DNA from: Bacteroidota bacterium
Lineage (GTDB): Bacteria > Bacteroidota > Ignavibacteria > SZUA-365 > JAADGX01
Direction of reading: 5' to 3'
Length of the DNA stretch: 5,686 bases
Assembly: GCA_027021285.1 (NCBI GenBank)
Contig: JALUUP010000504.1
Span: 1-5,686 of the forward strand
Below are positions 1-5,686 of the stretch, one piece after another; the first letter of the stretch is position 1, and each line of letters starts with the position of its first letter. The notes below the pieces were generated by a model, which searched no databases, was not told the DNA's origin, and saw nothing but the letters and a program-made list of their open reading frames with translations. The position numbers and the translations under genes were made by a program.

Positions 1-1
1 G

Positions 2-1099
2 CTCCCGGTCGTATCGGAACTGGAACTCGCTTCGCGGTTCTGTTCAATGCCCATCATCGCCGTGACCGGTACCAACGGCAAAACGACTACGACCGTCCTC
101 ATCGGTGAATTGCTTCGACGCCTTCATGACAGCGTGCTCGTTGCGGGCAACATTGGATTGCCGTTCGCCAGGGCGCTCATGCAAACGCCGAACGCCGGCT
201 ACGCCGTGCTGGAAGTCAGTAGTTTTCAGTTGGATCACATCGAGACGTTCCGTCCGCACATCGCCGTGATTACCAACATCACGCCGGATCACCTCGCCCG
301 GTACGGCATGGATTTCGGGAAGTACCGCGCATCGAAAGAACGCGTCTTCGAGAACATGGAGCGGGAAGATTTTGTGGTTTTCAATGCGGATGATGAAGCA
401 ACGCTCGATGCGATGGAACGATGCGTGCGCCCGGTAACAATCGGCTTCAGTTCAACGCGCGCGTTGTCCGAAGGCGCTTATGTGCTGGACGACCGGTTGT
501 TGTTCAAATTCCGGGGGCGGGAATATGAAATTGCGCGCGGGCAGGACTTGCGGATTCCCGGGCGTCATAATGTCGAGAATGTCCTGGCCGCGGCCACAGC
601 GGCATTTCTTGCCGGCGTCCCCGCGGAGGATATTCAACAGGGGTGCGCCGCGTTCAAAGGGGTTCCTCATCGAATGGAATTCGTACGGACGGTCGAGGGC
701 GTGGATTATGTAAACGATTCGAAGGCGACAAACGTTGCATCCGTCGTTGTTGCCCTGGAAAGCTACACGCAGCCGATTGTTCTCATTGCCGGAGGTGAAG
801 ATAAAGGCAGTTCGTACGAGCCGCTTCGTTCCCTGGTGAAAGAGAAAGTCAAGGCGCTGATTGTGCTGGGCGAAGCCGCGACACGCCTCGCGGAGACGTT
901 TCAGGATATAACGCGGATCGTCCGGGTGCAGGACCTCCGCGAAGCAGTGCGTACGGCGCGTTCGTTGGCGGCTCACGGCGATGTGGTGCTTCTTTCGCCA
1001 GCCTGTGCCAGCTTCGATATGTTCAGGAACTACGAGCACCGGGGCGATGTTTTTCGCGCGGAAGTCCAGGCTCTGAAACCGCAAAAGGTGGAAGCATGA
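2..1099 (+). CDS. murD: UDP-N-acetylmuramoylalanine--D-glutamate ligase MurD, 5'-truncated by window edge
   Basis: This cytoplasmic Mur ligase adds D-glutamate to UDP-MurNAc-L-alanine using ATP. The reading frame is open from base 2 through the ATG at 47, and the bases before it encode LPVVSELELASRFC, a normal MurD segment. The ATG at 47 is therefore internal and the true start lies off the window. About 365 residues are present; roughly 85-90 N-terminal residues (most of the UDP-binding Rossmann domain) are missing, judged from the usual P-loop position. Visible motifs are the ATP P-loop GTNGKTTTT (68-94), NITPDHLARYG, YRASK with the lysine expected to be carbamylated (335-337), GRHNVEN, PHRMEF, NDSKATN, AGGEDKG and the C-terminal SPACASFDMF with HRGDVF. 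Family identity is secure and all core motifs are intact. The stop codon overlaps the ftsW start as ATGA at 1096-1099, indicating co-translation. Confidence 0.97.
   Translation, partial: LPVVSELELASRFCSMPIIAVTGTNGKTTTTVLIGELLRRLHDSVLVAGNIGLPFARALMQTPNAGYAVLEVSSFQLDHIETFRPHIAVITNITPDHLARYGMDFGKYRASKERVFENMEREDFVVFNADDEATLDAMERCVRPVTIGFSSTRALSEGAYVLDDRLLFKFRGREYEIARGQDLRIPGRHNVENVLAAATAAFLAGVPAEDIQQGCAAFKGVPHRMEFVRTVEGVDYVNDSKATNVASVVVALESYTQPIVLIAGGEDKGSSYEPLRSLVKEKVKALIVLGEAATRLAETFQDITRIVRVQDLREAVRTARSLAAHGDVVLLSPACASFDMFRNYEHRGDVFRAEVQALKPQKVEA
1085..1091 (+). promoter_or_regulatory. Shine-Dalgarno-like site for ftsW
   Basis: AAGGTGG lies inside the last codons of murD and differs from AAGGAGG at one base. 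It sits 4 bases before the ATG at 1096 and 10 bases before an in-frame ATG at 1102 (protein start MNM). The spacing is short for the first ATG and roughly normal for the second, so ftsW may really start at 1102, two residues later. It is the clearest ribosome binding site near a start in the window. Confidence 0.5.
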
Positions 1100-2247
1100 A
1101 CATGCAAAGAGCTGGATACATCGATATTTACCTGTTTATCGCCGTGCTGGCGATCATGATGTTCAGTGTGGGATTGGTATACAGCGCCAGTTCGGCCCGC
1201 TTTGCCGATACGTTACTCCAACAGCATACGATCAGGGTGATCGCGGGGATATTTGCATTGATGCTGGGCACGCTTATCGATTACCATTATTACCAACGCA
1301 TCAGCCGTTACTTGATGATTGGTGGCGTCATCCTTCTTGCGTTGGTGCTGGTGCCCGGTCTCGGAGTCAGTTACAAAGGCGCGACGCGGTGGTTGGATCT
1401 GGGCGTCGAGTTTCAACCTTCGGAGTACGTAAAGTACGCGCTCGCTATTCATATTAGCGCGTTGCTGGCTCAGAAACAGGAATACATTCGCGATTTCAAG
1501 AACGGTGTTCTGCCAATCCTGCTCTGGAGCATCATCGTAGCCGCGTTGATTTTCCGCCAGCCGAATTTCAGTACCGGCACCATCCTTCTGATGTTCACGT
1601 TCATCATGTTGTTTGTCGGTCGTGCGGATCTTCGCCACCTGGCGGGAATCGTGTTTGCGGGTGTTCCTGTCCTGATTGCCTTGATGTTGACCGGCGGGTA
1701 TCGCAAAGCGCGGTTGATGAGTTTTCTCGGGCTGAGCGACGGTACTCAACTGGTGGAAAAAGCGCGATACCAGATCGAGCAGGCTGTTATAGCGTTTGGA
1801 TCGGGCGGCTTATGGGGCGTGGGTATGGGGCAAAGCCAGCAGAAAGAATTTTTCCTCCCGGAGCCGACCGGCGATTTCATCTTCGCCATCGCCGGGGAGG
1901 AGTACGGGTTTATCGGCGTCACCCTCATCCTGGCTGTTTTTGTATTGATTCTCTTTCGTGGGTTGAAGATCGCACGCCAGGCGCCGGACGATTTTGGGCG
2001 TTACCTGGCATTTGGGATCACGACCATGATTACCATGTTTGCCGTGGTCAACGTCGTCGTAACCAGTGGCTTGGCGCCGACGACGGGATTGCCGATGCCG
2101 TTTATCAGTTACGGTGGAACGGCTATCCTGTTCAATGCGTTCGCCGTCGGGGTGTTGTTGAACATTTCCATGTTCACAAGGATCAGGCCGAGAAAGAACA
2201 TCGCTGCGGAACCGGATTCTCTTCAAACTGGCACAGTAATGAAATGA
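1096..2247 (+). CDS. ftsW: septal peptidoglycan glycosyltransferase FtsW (SEDS family)
   Basis: FtsW is an integral membrane SEDS polymerase that links lipid II into glycan strands at the division septum, working with a class B penicillin-binding protein (FtsI). The 383-residue length is normal. About ten hydrophobic segments can be traced, roughly at residues 11-29, 46-62, 72-90, 112-126, 138-154, 159-174, 179-198, 264-287, 304-326 and 340-360. SEDS hallmarks are KGATRWL with QPSEYVK (94-113), the extracellular loop LPEPTGDFIFAIAGEEYG (254-271) and PFISYGGT (335-342). Asp260 in that loop corresponds to the essential Asp of SEDS enzymes. The usual QPDxGT motif reads QPNFST here (155-160). FtsW is preferred over its paralogue RodA because of the location between murD and murG and the SYGGT motif. 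The start at 1096 overlaps the murD stop; Met3 at 1102 is an alternative. The C-terminal tail (361-383) is basic then polar and presumably cytoplasmic. Confidence 0.96.
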   Translation: MNMQRAGYIDIYLFIAVLAIMMFSVGLVYSASSARFADTLLQQHTIRVIAGIFALMLGTLIDYHYYQRISRYLMIGGVILLALVLVPGLGVSYKGATRWLDLGVEFQPSEYVKYALAIHISALLAQKQEYIRDFKNGVLPILLWSIIVAALIFRQPNFSTGTILLMFTFIMLFVGRADLRHLAGIVFAGVPVLIALMLTGGYRKARLMSFLGLSDGTQLVEKARYQIEQAVIAFGSGGLWGVGMGQSQQKEFFLPEPTGDFIFAIAGEEYGFIGVTLILAVFVLILFRGLKIARQAPDDFGRYLAFGITTMITMFAVVNVVVTSGLAPTTGLPMPFISYGGTAILFNAFAVGVLLNISMFTRIRPRKNIAAEPDSLQTGTVMK

Positions 2248-2248
2248 T

Positions 2249-3358
2249 ATGGACAAGCAGACAATCGTTTTTGCTGGTGGAGGAACGGGAGGACATCTCT
2301 TTCCGGCTGTGGCCATGGCGGAAGCGCTCCAGGAATTGGAACCGGAGCTCGTCAGTGTGTTTATCGGAACCGCTAACAAACTGGAGTCGCGTATCGTGCC
2401 ATCGTTAGGGTACCCGTTTCATACCGTGTGGATCAGCGGCTTGCAACGACGGCTTACGTTGTCCAACCTCCTGTTTCCGCTCAAGGTGCTGGTCTCGCTG
2501 ATCCAGAGCTGGAGCTTGCTGCGGAGGTTGTCACCCGCGGTCGTGGTAGGGACGGGGGGATATGTGTGTGGACCGGTTCTTTTTGCGGCGTCGCGCATGG
2601 GCATCCCAACGCTGATGCAGGAACAGAACAGCTATCCCGGCATGACGACGCGACTTCTCGCGCGGTTTGTCGCGGAGACGCACGTCGCTTTCGACGAGAC
2701 GAAACGGCATCTTCCTCCCGAATGTGTCGTTGTTACGTCCGGGACGCCGGTCCGCCTGCACGTCGAGCGTGTCGAAGGCGCAACGGCCAAAACACATTTT
2801 GGATTCACCCCGCAAAGTCTTGTCGTGTTGGTCCTGGGGGGAAGCCTTGGCTCCGCGTCGATCAACAGGGCGGTGGAGAGCATCATCGAGCGCGTGGAAG
2901 ATGAAAGGGTCTGTTTTATCTGGCAAACGGGGGAGAAAGATTTCGAGCGGTTTCGTGAATGGGAAACGAAAATGAGCCCGAGAACGAAAGTATTTCCATT
3001 CATCGCCGACATGGGCGAAGCTTACGCCGCAGCGGACATCGTGATATGCCGTGCGGGTGCCACCTCCCTGGCTGAACTGACAGCGGCGGGATTGCCCGCG
3101 ATACTGGTTCCCTACCCGTATGCGACGGCACGGCATCAACACCGTAACGCGTCTGTGCTTGTCGCGGCCGGAGCCGCGGAGATGATCGAAGACGATGACC
3201 TCGACCAACTTTACGGGGTGCTTCAACGATTGCTGACGGACGAAGAACGCCGTCGCTTGATGGCACGAAACGCGAAAGGCTTGGGGCATCCGGATGCCGC
3301 CCGCAATCTTGCCCGGCGAATCCTGCAGTTTGCGCATCACACGGGAGCTCCAGCATAA
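2249..3358 (+). CDS. murG: UDP-GlcNAc:lipid I N-acetylglucosaminyltransferase MurG
   Basis: MurG is a peripheral inner-membrane GT-B fold enzyme (family GT28) that transfers GlcNAc from UDP-GlcNAc to lipid I, giving lipid II, the substrate of FtsW. The 369-residue length is typical. The N-terminal acceptor domain carries the glycine-rich loop GGGTGGH (10-16), GTGGYVCGP (101-109) and QEQNSYPG (124-131). The C-terminal donor domain carries the second glycine loop GGSLGSASIN (197-206) and the UDP-GlcNAc site CRAGATSLAEL (267-277), followed by GLPAILVPYPYATARHQHRNA (281 onwards), containing the conserved HQ pair. The linker motif usually written GNPVR reads SGTPVR (164-169). The start is fixed by the conserved beta strand immediately before the glycine loop. 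It lies one base after the ftsW stop and no Shine-Dalgarno sequence precedes it, so translation probably depends on coupling to ftsW. Confidence 0.97.
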   Translation: MDKQTIVFAGGGTGGHLFPAVAMAEALQELEPELVSVFIGTANKLESRIVPSLGYPFHTVWISGLQRRLTLSNLLFPLKVLVSLIQSWSLLRRLSPAVVVGTGGYVCGPVLFAASRMGIPTLMQEQNSYPGMTTRLLARFVAETHVAFDETKRHLPPECVVVTSGTPVRLHVERVEGATAKTHFGFTPQSLVVLVLGGSLGSASINRAVESIIERVEDERVCFIWQTGEKDFERFREWETKMSPRTKVFPFIADMGEAYAAADIVICRAGATSLAELTAAGLPAILVPYPYATARHQHRNASVLVAAGAAEMIEDDDLDQLYGVLQRLLTDEERRRLMARNAKGLGHPDAARNLARRILQFAHHTGAPA

Positions 3359-3360
3359 TC

Positions 3361-3828
3361 ATGGAATCGACAGAGCAAAAAATCTTTCATCAAAAATTGG
3401 ATGTCTATTACATCACGCTGCTAGGATACCTCGTGATCGGAACCGTGTACATATTGATCCGCGGTAATTTTATCGGCGAAACGTTTTCCGTGGTCGTACA
3501 CGATCCAGTGGTCTATCTCTTCGGCATTTTTATCGCTTACGCTGCGCTCCTGCTTCTTATCAACGTGTTTCGCGACAGGAGGATCATCGTCACGCCCCGG
3601 CGCCTGATCTTTCGCGACCGGTTTCGGGAGAAAGTTATTTTCATCGATCACATCGAGAAGATCGTGTTCAGGCGAGAGCGGCGCTTCCAGTATGAAAAGC
3701 AGTACGCCATGGTGAAACTCAAGCTCGCGGATCGCCGGCGTTGGATCCGCATTCGTATCGCGTGGTACGAGCGGGAAAACGAGTTGTTTGAAGCGCTGAA
3801 AGAACTTAAGGAGAAACTGAACAAGTAG
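3361..3828 (+). CDS. two-helix membrane protein with a PH-like cytoplasmic domain, function unknown
   Basis: I do not recognise this 155-residue protein as any named division gene. It has a short charged N-terminus and two hydrophobic stretches likely to span the membrane (about 16-34 and 50-69), joined by a short loop. A basic soluble domain (about 71-155) follows, containing DRRIIVTPRRLIFRDRF (72-88), then a predicted strand-rich stretch and a charged helix (about 137-153). The positively charged flanks predict both termini in the cytoplasm. The helix pair followed by an 'I-V-T-x-x-R-L-I' strand resembles bacterial PH-like domains of the bPH2/YdbS type; this is a resemblance by eye only. 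It begins 2 bases after the murG stop and ends 6 bases before murC, so it is co-expressed with lipid II synthesis. A role as a membrane scaffold or regulator for MurG, MurC or the divisome is guesswork. A weak GGGAG lies at 3343-3347. Composition matches the neighbours, and it is clearly coding, not a spacer. Confidence 0.85.
   Translation: MESTEQKIFHQKLDVYYITLLGYLVIGTVYILIRGNFIGETFSVVVHDPVVYLFGIFIAYAALLLLINVFRDRRIIVTPRRLIFRDRFREKVIFIDHIEKIVFRRERRFQYEKQYAMVKLKLADRRRWIRIRIAWYERENELFEALKELKEKLNK
3808..3813 (+). promoter_or_regulatory. distant Shine-Dalgarno-like hexamer before murC
   Basis: AAGGAG lies within the last codons of the upstream membrane-protein gene, 21 bases before the murC ATG, which is much further than the usual 5-10 bases. 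The murC frame has a stop (TAG at 3826-3828) just upstream, so no earlier start is possible that would fix the spacing. It may help hold a terminating ribosome for re-initiation or may be chance, since AAG GAG also encodes Lys-Glu. Confidence 0.25.
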
Positions 3829-3834
3829 CCATCT

Positions 3835-5214
3835 ATGTTCCCCTGGATTCGCAACATACACTTCGTCGGCATCGGCGGCATCGGCATGAGCGGTATCGCG
3901 GAATTGCTTCTCAACCAGGGCTTTCGGGTCTCCGGGTCGGACCTTGCCGCTTCTGAAACGACGGCGCGTCTTCGGTCGCTGGGCGCGGAAATTTACGAGG
4001 GGCACGCACCGGAACACGTGGAACATGCGGATATCGTGGTGTATTCTTCCGCCGTTTCCACGGATAATCCTGAAGTTCGCGCGGCGATAAAACGCAGCGT
4101 CCCGGTTATCAAGCGCGCTGAAATGCTTGCGGAGGTCATGCGCCTGAAGTATGGAATCGGGGTTGCGGGAACGCACGGGAAAACCACAACGACATCCCTT
4201 GTCGGTGTCGTGCTCATCGAAGGAGGGCTGGATCCGACCGTGCTGGTAGGCGGAAAGCTCCACGAGCTGGGAGGATCAAACGCTCAGCTGGGTAAGGGAG
4301 AGTTTGCGGTTGTGGAAGCGGATGAGTACGATCGGACGTTTTTGCAATTGTCACCGACCATCGCGGTGCTGACAACACTGGAAGAAGAACATCTCGATAT
4401 CTACCGCGATCTCGCCGACATCCAGGACGCGTTCGTCCAGTTCGCCAACAAGGTGCCTTTCTACGGCTTCGTAGTGCTCTGTTCGGACGAGGAGCATCTT
4501 CAAACATTGCGTCCCCGGTTGAACCGGAAAGTCGTCACATACGGGATTTCACCGGCGGCCGACTACCATTTTTCCAGGCCGACATATACCCGACTTGTTT
4601 CGGAATTCACGGTGCACGCTTATGGCAAGGTCCTGGGCAACGTGCGTATCCGGTTGCCGGGGGAACACAACGTCAAAAATGCCATGGCGGCAATTGCAGT
4701 CGGGCGAGAACTGGGGATCGATTTCGATCGCATCAAAACTGGTTTGGAGAGCTTCACGGGTGTTTATCGCCGGTGCGAGATACTGGCCGAACTCAATGGT
4801 ATTCTGGTGATGGACGACTACGCGCACCATCCCACGGAAGTGGAGAAAACCTTGCGTGCGATCAAGCAGGGATGGAACCGGCGCATCATCGCGGTGTTCC
4901 AGCCACATACCTACACCCGAACGAGGGATTTCGCCGACCGTTTCGGACAAGCGTTGTCCGAAGCCGATGTGGCGCTGGTGACGGAGATTTATCCCGCGCG
5001 GGAAGAACCCATAGCGGGAGTAACGGGGGAACGTATTGTTGAAGCCGCCCGGCGTGCGGGCCATGACGACGTGCGGTACGTTGAAAGCACATCGGACATC
5101 GTGGACATCTTGACACGGGAGGCGAACGCTGGAGATATCGTTATTTCCATCGGCGCGGGCGATATCTATCAGTACATGCGCAAGTTCATCGAACGCATCG
5201 AGAACATGCATTGA
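3835..5214 (+). CDS. murC: UDP-N-acetylmuramate--L-alanine ligase MurC
   Basis: MurC is a cytoplasmic ATP-dependent ligase that attaches the first stem amino acid, normally L-alanine, to UDP-MurNAc. The 459 residues fit the family. The N-terminal UDP-substrate domain opens with HFVGIGGIGMSGIAELL (9-25) and contains VVYSSAV (68-74). The central ATPase domain has the P-loop GTHGKTTTT (112-120), EADEYDRTFL (161-170), the His motif TTLEEEHLD (180-188) and GEHNVKNAMAA (276-286). The C-terminal domain has FTGVYRRCE (307-315), DDYAHHPTEV (327-336), FQPHTYTRTRDF (355-366), IYPAREEPIAGVTG (385-398) and IGAGDI (439-444). Asp-Tyr-Ala-His-His-Pro and the GTHGKTT form separate MurC from MurD, MurE and MurF; the related Mpl ligase is unlikely given the dcw setting. 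The start at 3835 is the only one possible, with an in-frame stop directly upstream and the Rossmann strand beginning at residue 6. Confidence 0.97.
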   Translation: MFPWIRNIHFVGIGGIGMSGIAELLLNQGFRVSGSDLAASETTARLRSLGAEIYEGHAPEHVEHADIVVYSSAVSTDNPEVRAAIKRSVPVIKRAEMLAEVMRLKYGIGVAGTHGKTTTTSLVGVVLIEGGLDPTVLVGGKLHELGGSNAQLGKGEFAVVEADEYDRTFLQLSPTIAVLTTLEEEHLDIYRDLADIQDAFVQFANKVPFYGFVVLCSDEEHLQTLRPRLNRKVVTYGISPAADYHFSRPTYTRLVSEFTVHAYGKVLGNVRIRLPGEHNVKNAMAAIAVGRELGIDFDRIKTGLESFTGVYRRCEILAELNGILVMDDYAHHPTEVEKTLRAIKQGWNRRIIAVFQPHTYTRTRDFADRFGQALSEADVALVTEIYPAREEPIAGVTGERIVEAARRAGHDDVRYVESTSDIVDILTREANAGDIVISIGAGDIYQYMRKFIERIENMH

Positions 5215-5216
5215 CG

Positions 5217-5686
5217 ATGGTCTCCATACAGAACATACAGGAAATGGTGACGGGAAGGATATCCTTCAGCGAGCCGCTGAGCAAGTTCACGACGTTTCGC
5301 GTCGGTGGTCCCGCGGATATCTACATCGAACCAGCGACGGAAGAGGAAATCTGCAAGCTCGTATCGTACTTCACGGAGCAGAAGTTCCCGTACATCGTGC
5401 TGGGAAACGGTAGCAACGTACTTATCAGCGACGAAGGAATCCGGGGCGCCGTTATCAACCTGGAGCGATCGTTCGGGTACATGGAGTTTCACGGGGACAT
5501 CGTTACAGCCGGCGCCGGTATATTGCTGTCGCGCTTCGTTGAACAGTGTGTACAGCACGGCTTACAGGGAGTCGAAATGCTTGCAGGCATTCCCGGGACC
5601 CTGGGCGGCGCCATCCGCATGAATGCAGGCGCATACGGCACCGAGATATCGGACCACCTTGTTGAAATCAAAGTTGTACGAAATGG
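5217..5686 (+). CDS. murB: UDP-N-acetylenolpyruvoylglucosamine reductase MurB, 3'-truncated by window edge
   Basis: MurB is a cytoplasmic FAD enzyme that uses NADPH to reduce UDP-GlcNAc-enolpyruvate to UDP-MurNAc, the substrate of MurC. The frame is open from the ATG at 5217 to the end of the window, giving 156 complete codons, about half of a usual MurB of roughly 300 residues. The N-terminal FAD-binding (PCMH-type) fold is visible: TTFRVGGPADIYIEP (25-39), LGNGSNVLISDEGIRG (62-77), AGAGILLSRF (98-107) and AGIPGTLGGAIRMNAGAYG (123-141). The MNAGAYG form resembles type II (Staphylococcus/Bacillus-like) MurB more than the E. coli type; the C-terminal region that decides this is not in the window. 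The start is 2 bases after the murC stop. An in-frame ATG at 5244 (residue 10), with AGGA just before it, also precedes all conserved motifs and is an alternative. Confidence 0.96.
   Translation, partial: MVSIQNIQEMVTGRISFSEPLSKFTTFRVGGPADIYIEPATEEEICKLVSYFTEQKFPYIVLGNGSNVLISDEGIRGAVINLERSFGYMEFHGDIVTAGAGILLSRFVEQCVQHGLQGVEMLAGIPGTLGGAIRMNAGAYGTEISDHLVEIKVVRN

Noticed and set aside
47..49. ATG that could be taken as the murD start
   Set aside because: The frame is open upstream to the window edge and encodes a conserved MurD segment; starting here would remove the whole N-terminal domain just before the P-loop strand.
1812..2408. Same-strand open frame of 198 codons overlapping the ftsW-murG junction
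   Set aside because: It is out of frame with two well-supported genes and its product is a low-plausibility mix rich in Arg, Trp and Cys.
2531..3340. Antisense open frame of 269 codons opposite murG
   Set aside because: It lies entirely within murG, which has all family motifs; the antisense product shows no domain pattern and no start context.
3344..3351. Palindrome GGAGCTCC near the end of murG, considered as a terminator or operator
   Set aside because: The perfect palindrome has no loop and no following T-run, lies within codons, and the next gene begins a few bases later; likely chance.
3829..3834. The murG-region to murC gap as a site for an internal promoter
   Set aside because: The gap is only 6 bases and I saw no convincing -35/-10 pair in the coding sequence just upstream.
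3421..4263. Long antisense open frame of 280 codons
   Set aside because: It runs opposite two convincing + strand genes and spans their junction. Its product is rich in His, Arg and Asp with no recognisable motif, as expected for a shadow of GC-rich coding sequence.

Overview
The window is a continuous piece of a bacterial division and cell wall (dcw) cluster. All genes are on the + strand and almost no DNA is non-coding. In order they are: the C-terminal three quarters of murD (cut by the left edge), ftsW, murG, a small unrecognised membrane protein of 155 residues, murC, and the first half of murB (cut by the right edge). Junctions are a 4-base overlap (murD/ftsW) and gaps of 1, 2, 6 and 2 bases. 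The genes are therefore almost certainly one transcription unit with translational coupling. I see no promoter, terminator, RNA gene, repeat, CRISPR array or mobile element, and no gene-free stretch longer than a few bases.

The products cover one stretch of peptidoglycan precursor synthesis and polymerisation. MurB reduces UDP-GlcNAc-enolpyruvate to UDP-MurNAc. MurC adds the first amino acid (usually L-Ala) and MurD adds D-Glu. MurG converts lipid I to lipid II on the inner face of the membrane. FtsW polymerises lipid II at the septum. The 155-residue protein between murG and murC has two predicted membrane helices followed by a basic cytoplasmic domain resembling bacterial PH-like (bPH2/YdbS-type) domains. 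It is the only part of the window that is not a textbook dcw gene.

The organism is a peptidoglycan-making bacterium with moderately high GC, by eye in the mid-50s percent. Several sequence details recall the Bacteroidetes/Chlorobi/Ignavibacteria (FCB) side of the tree: QEQNSYPG in MurG, QPNFST and PFISYGGT in FtsW, FANKVPFYG in MurC, and weak Shine-Dalgarno sequences at most starts. This placement is inference from remembered family patterns. A related uncultured phylum is equally possible. Nothing suggests horizontal transfer, and I find no convincing new system beyond the small membrane protein.
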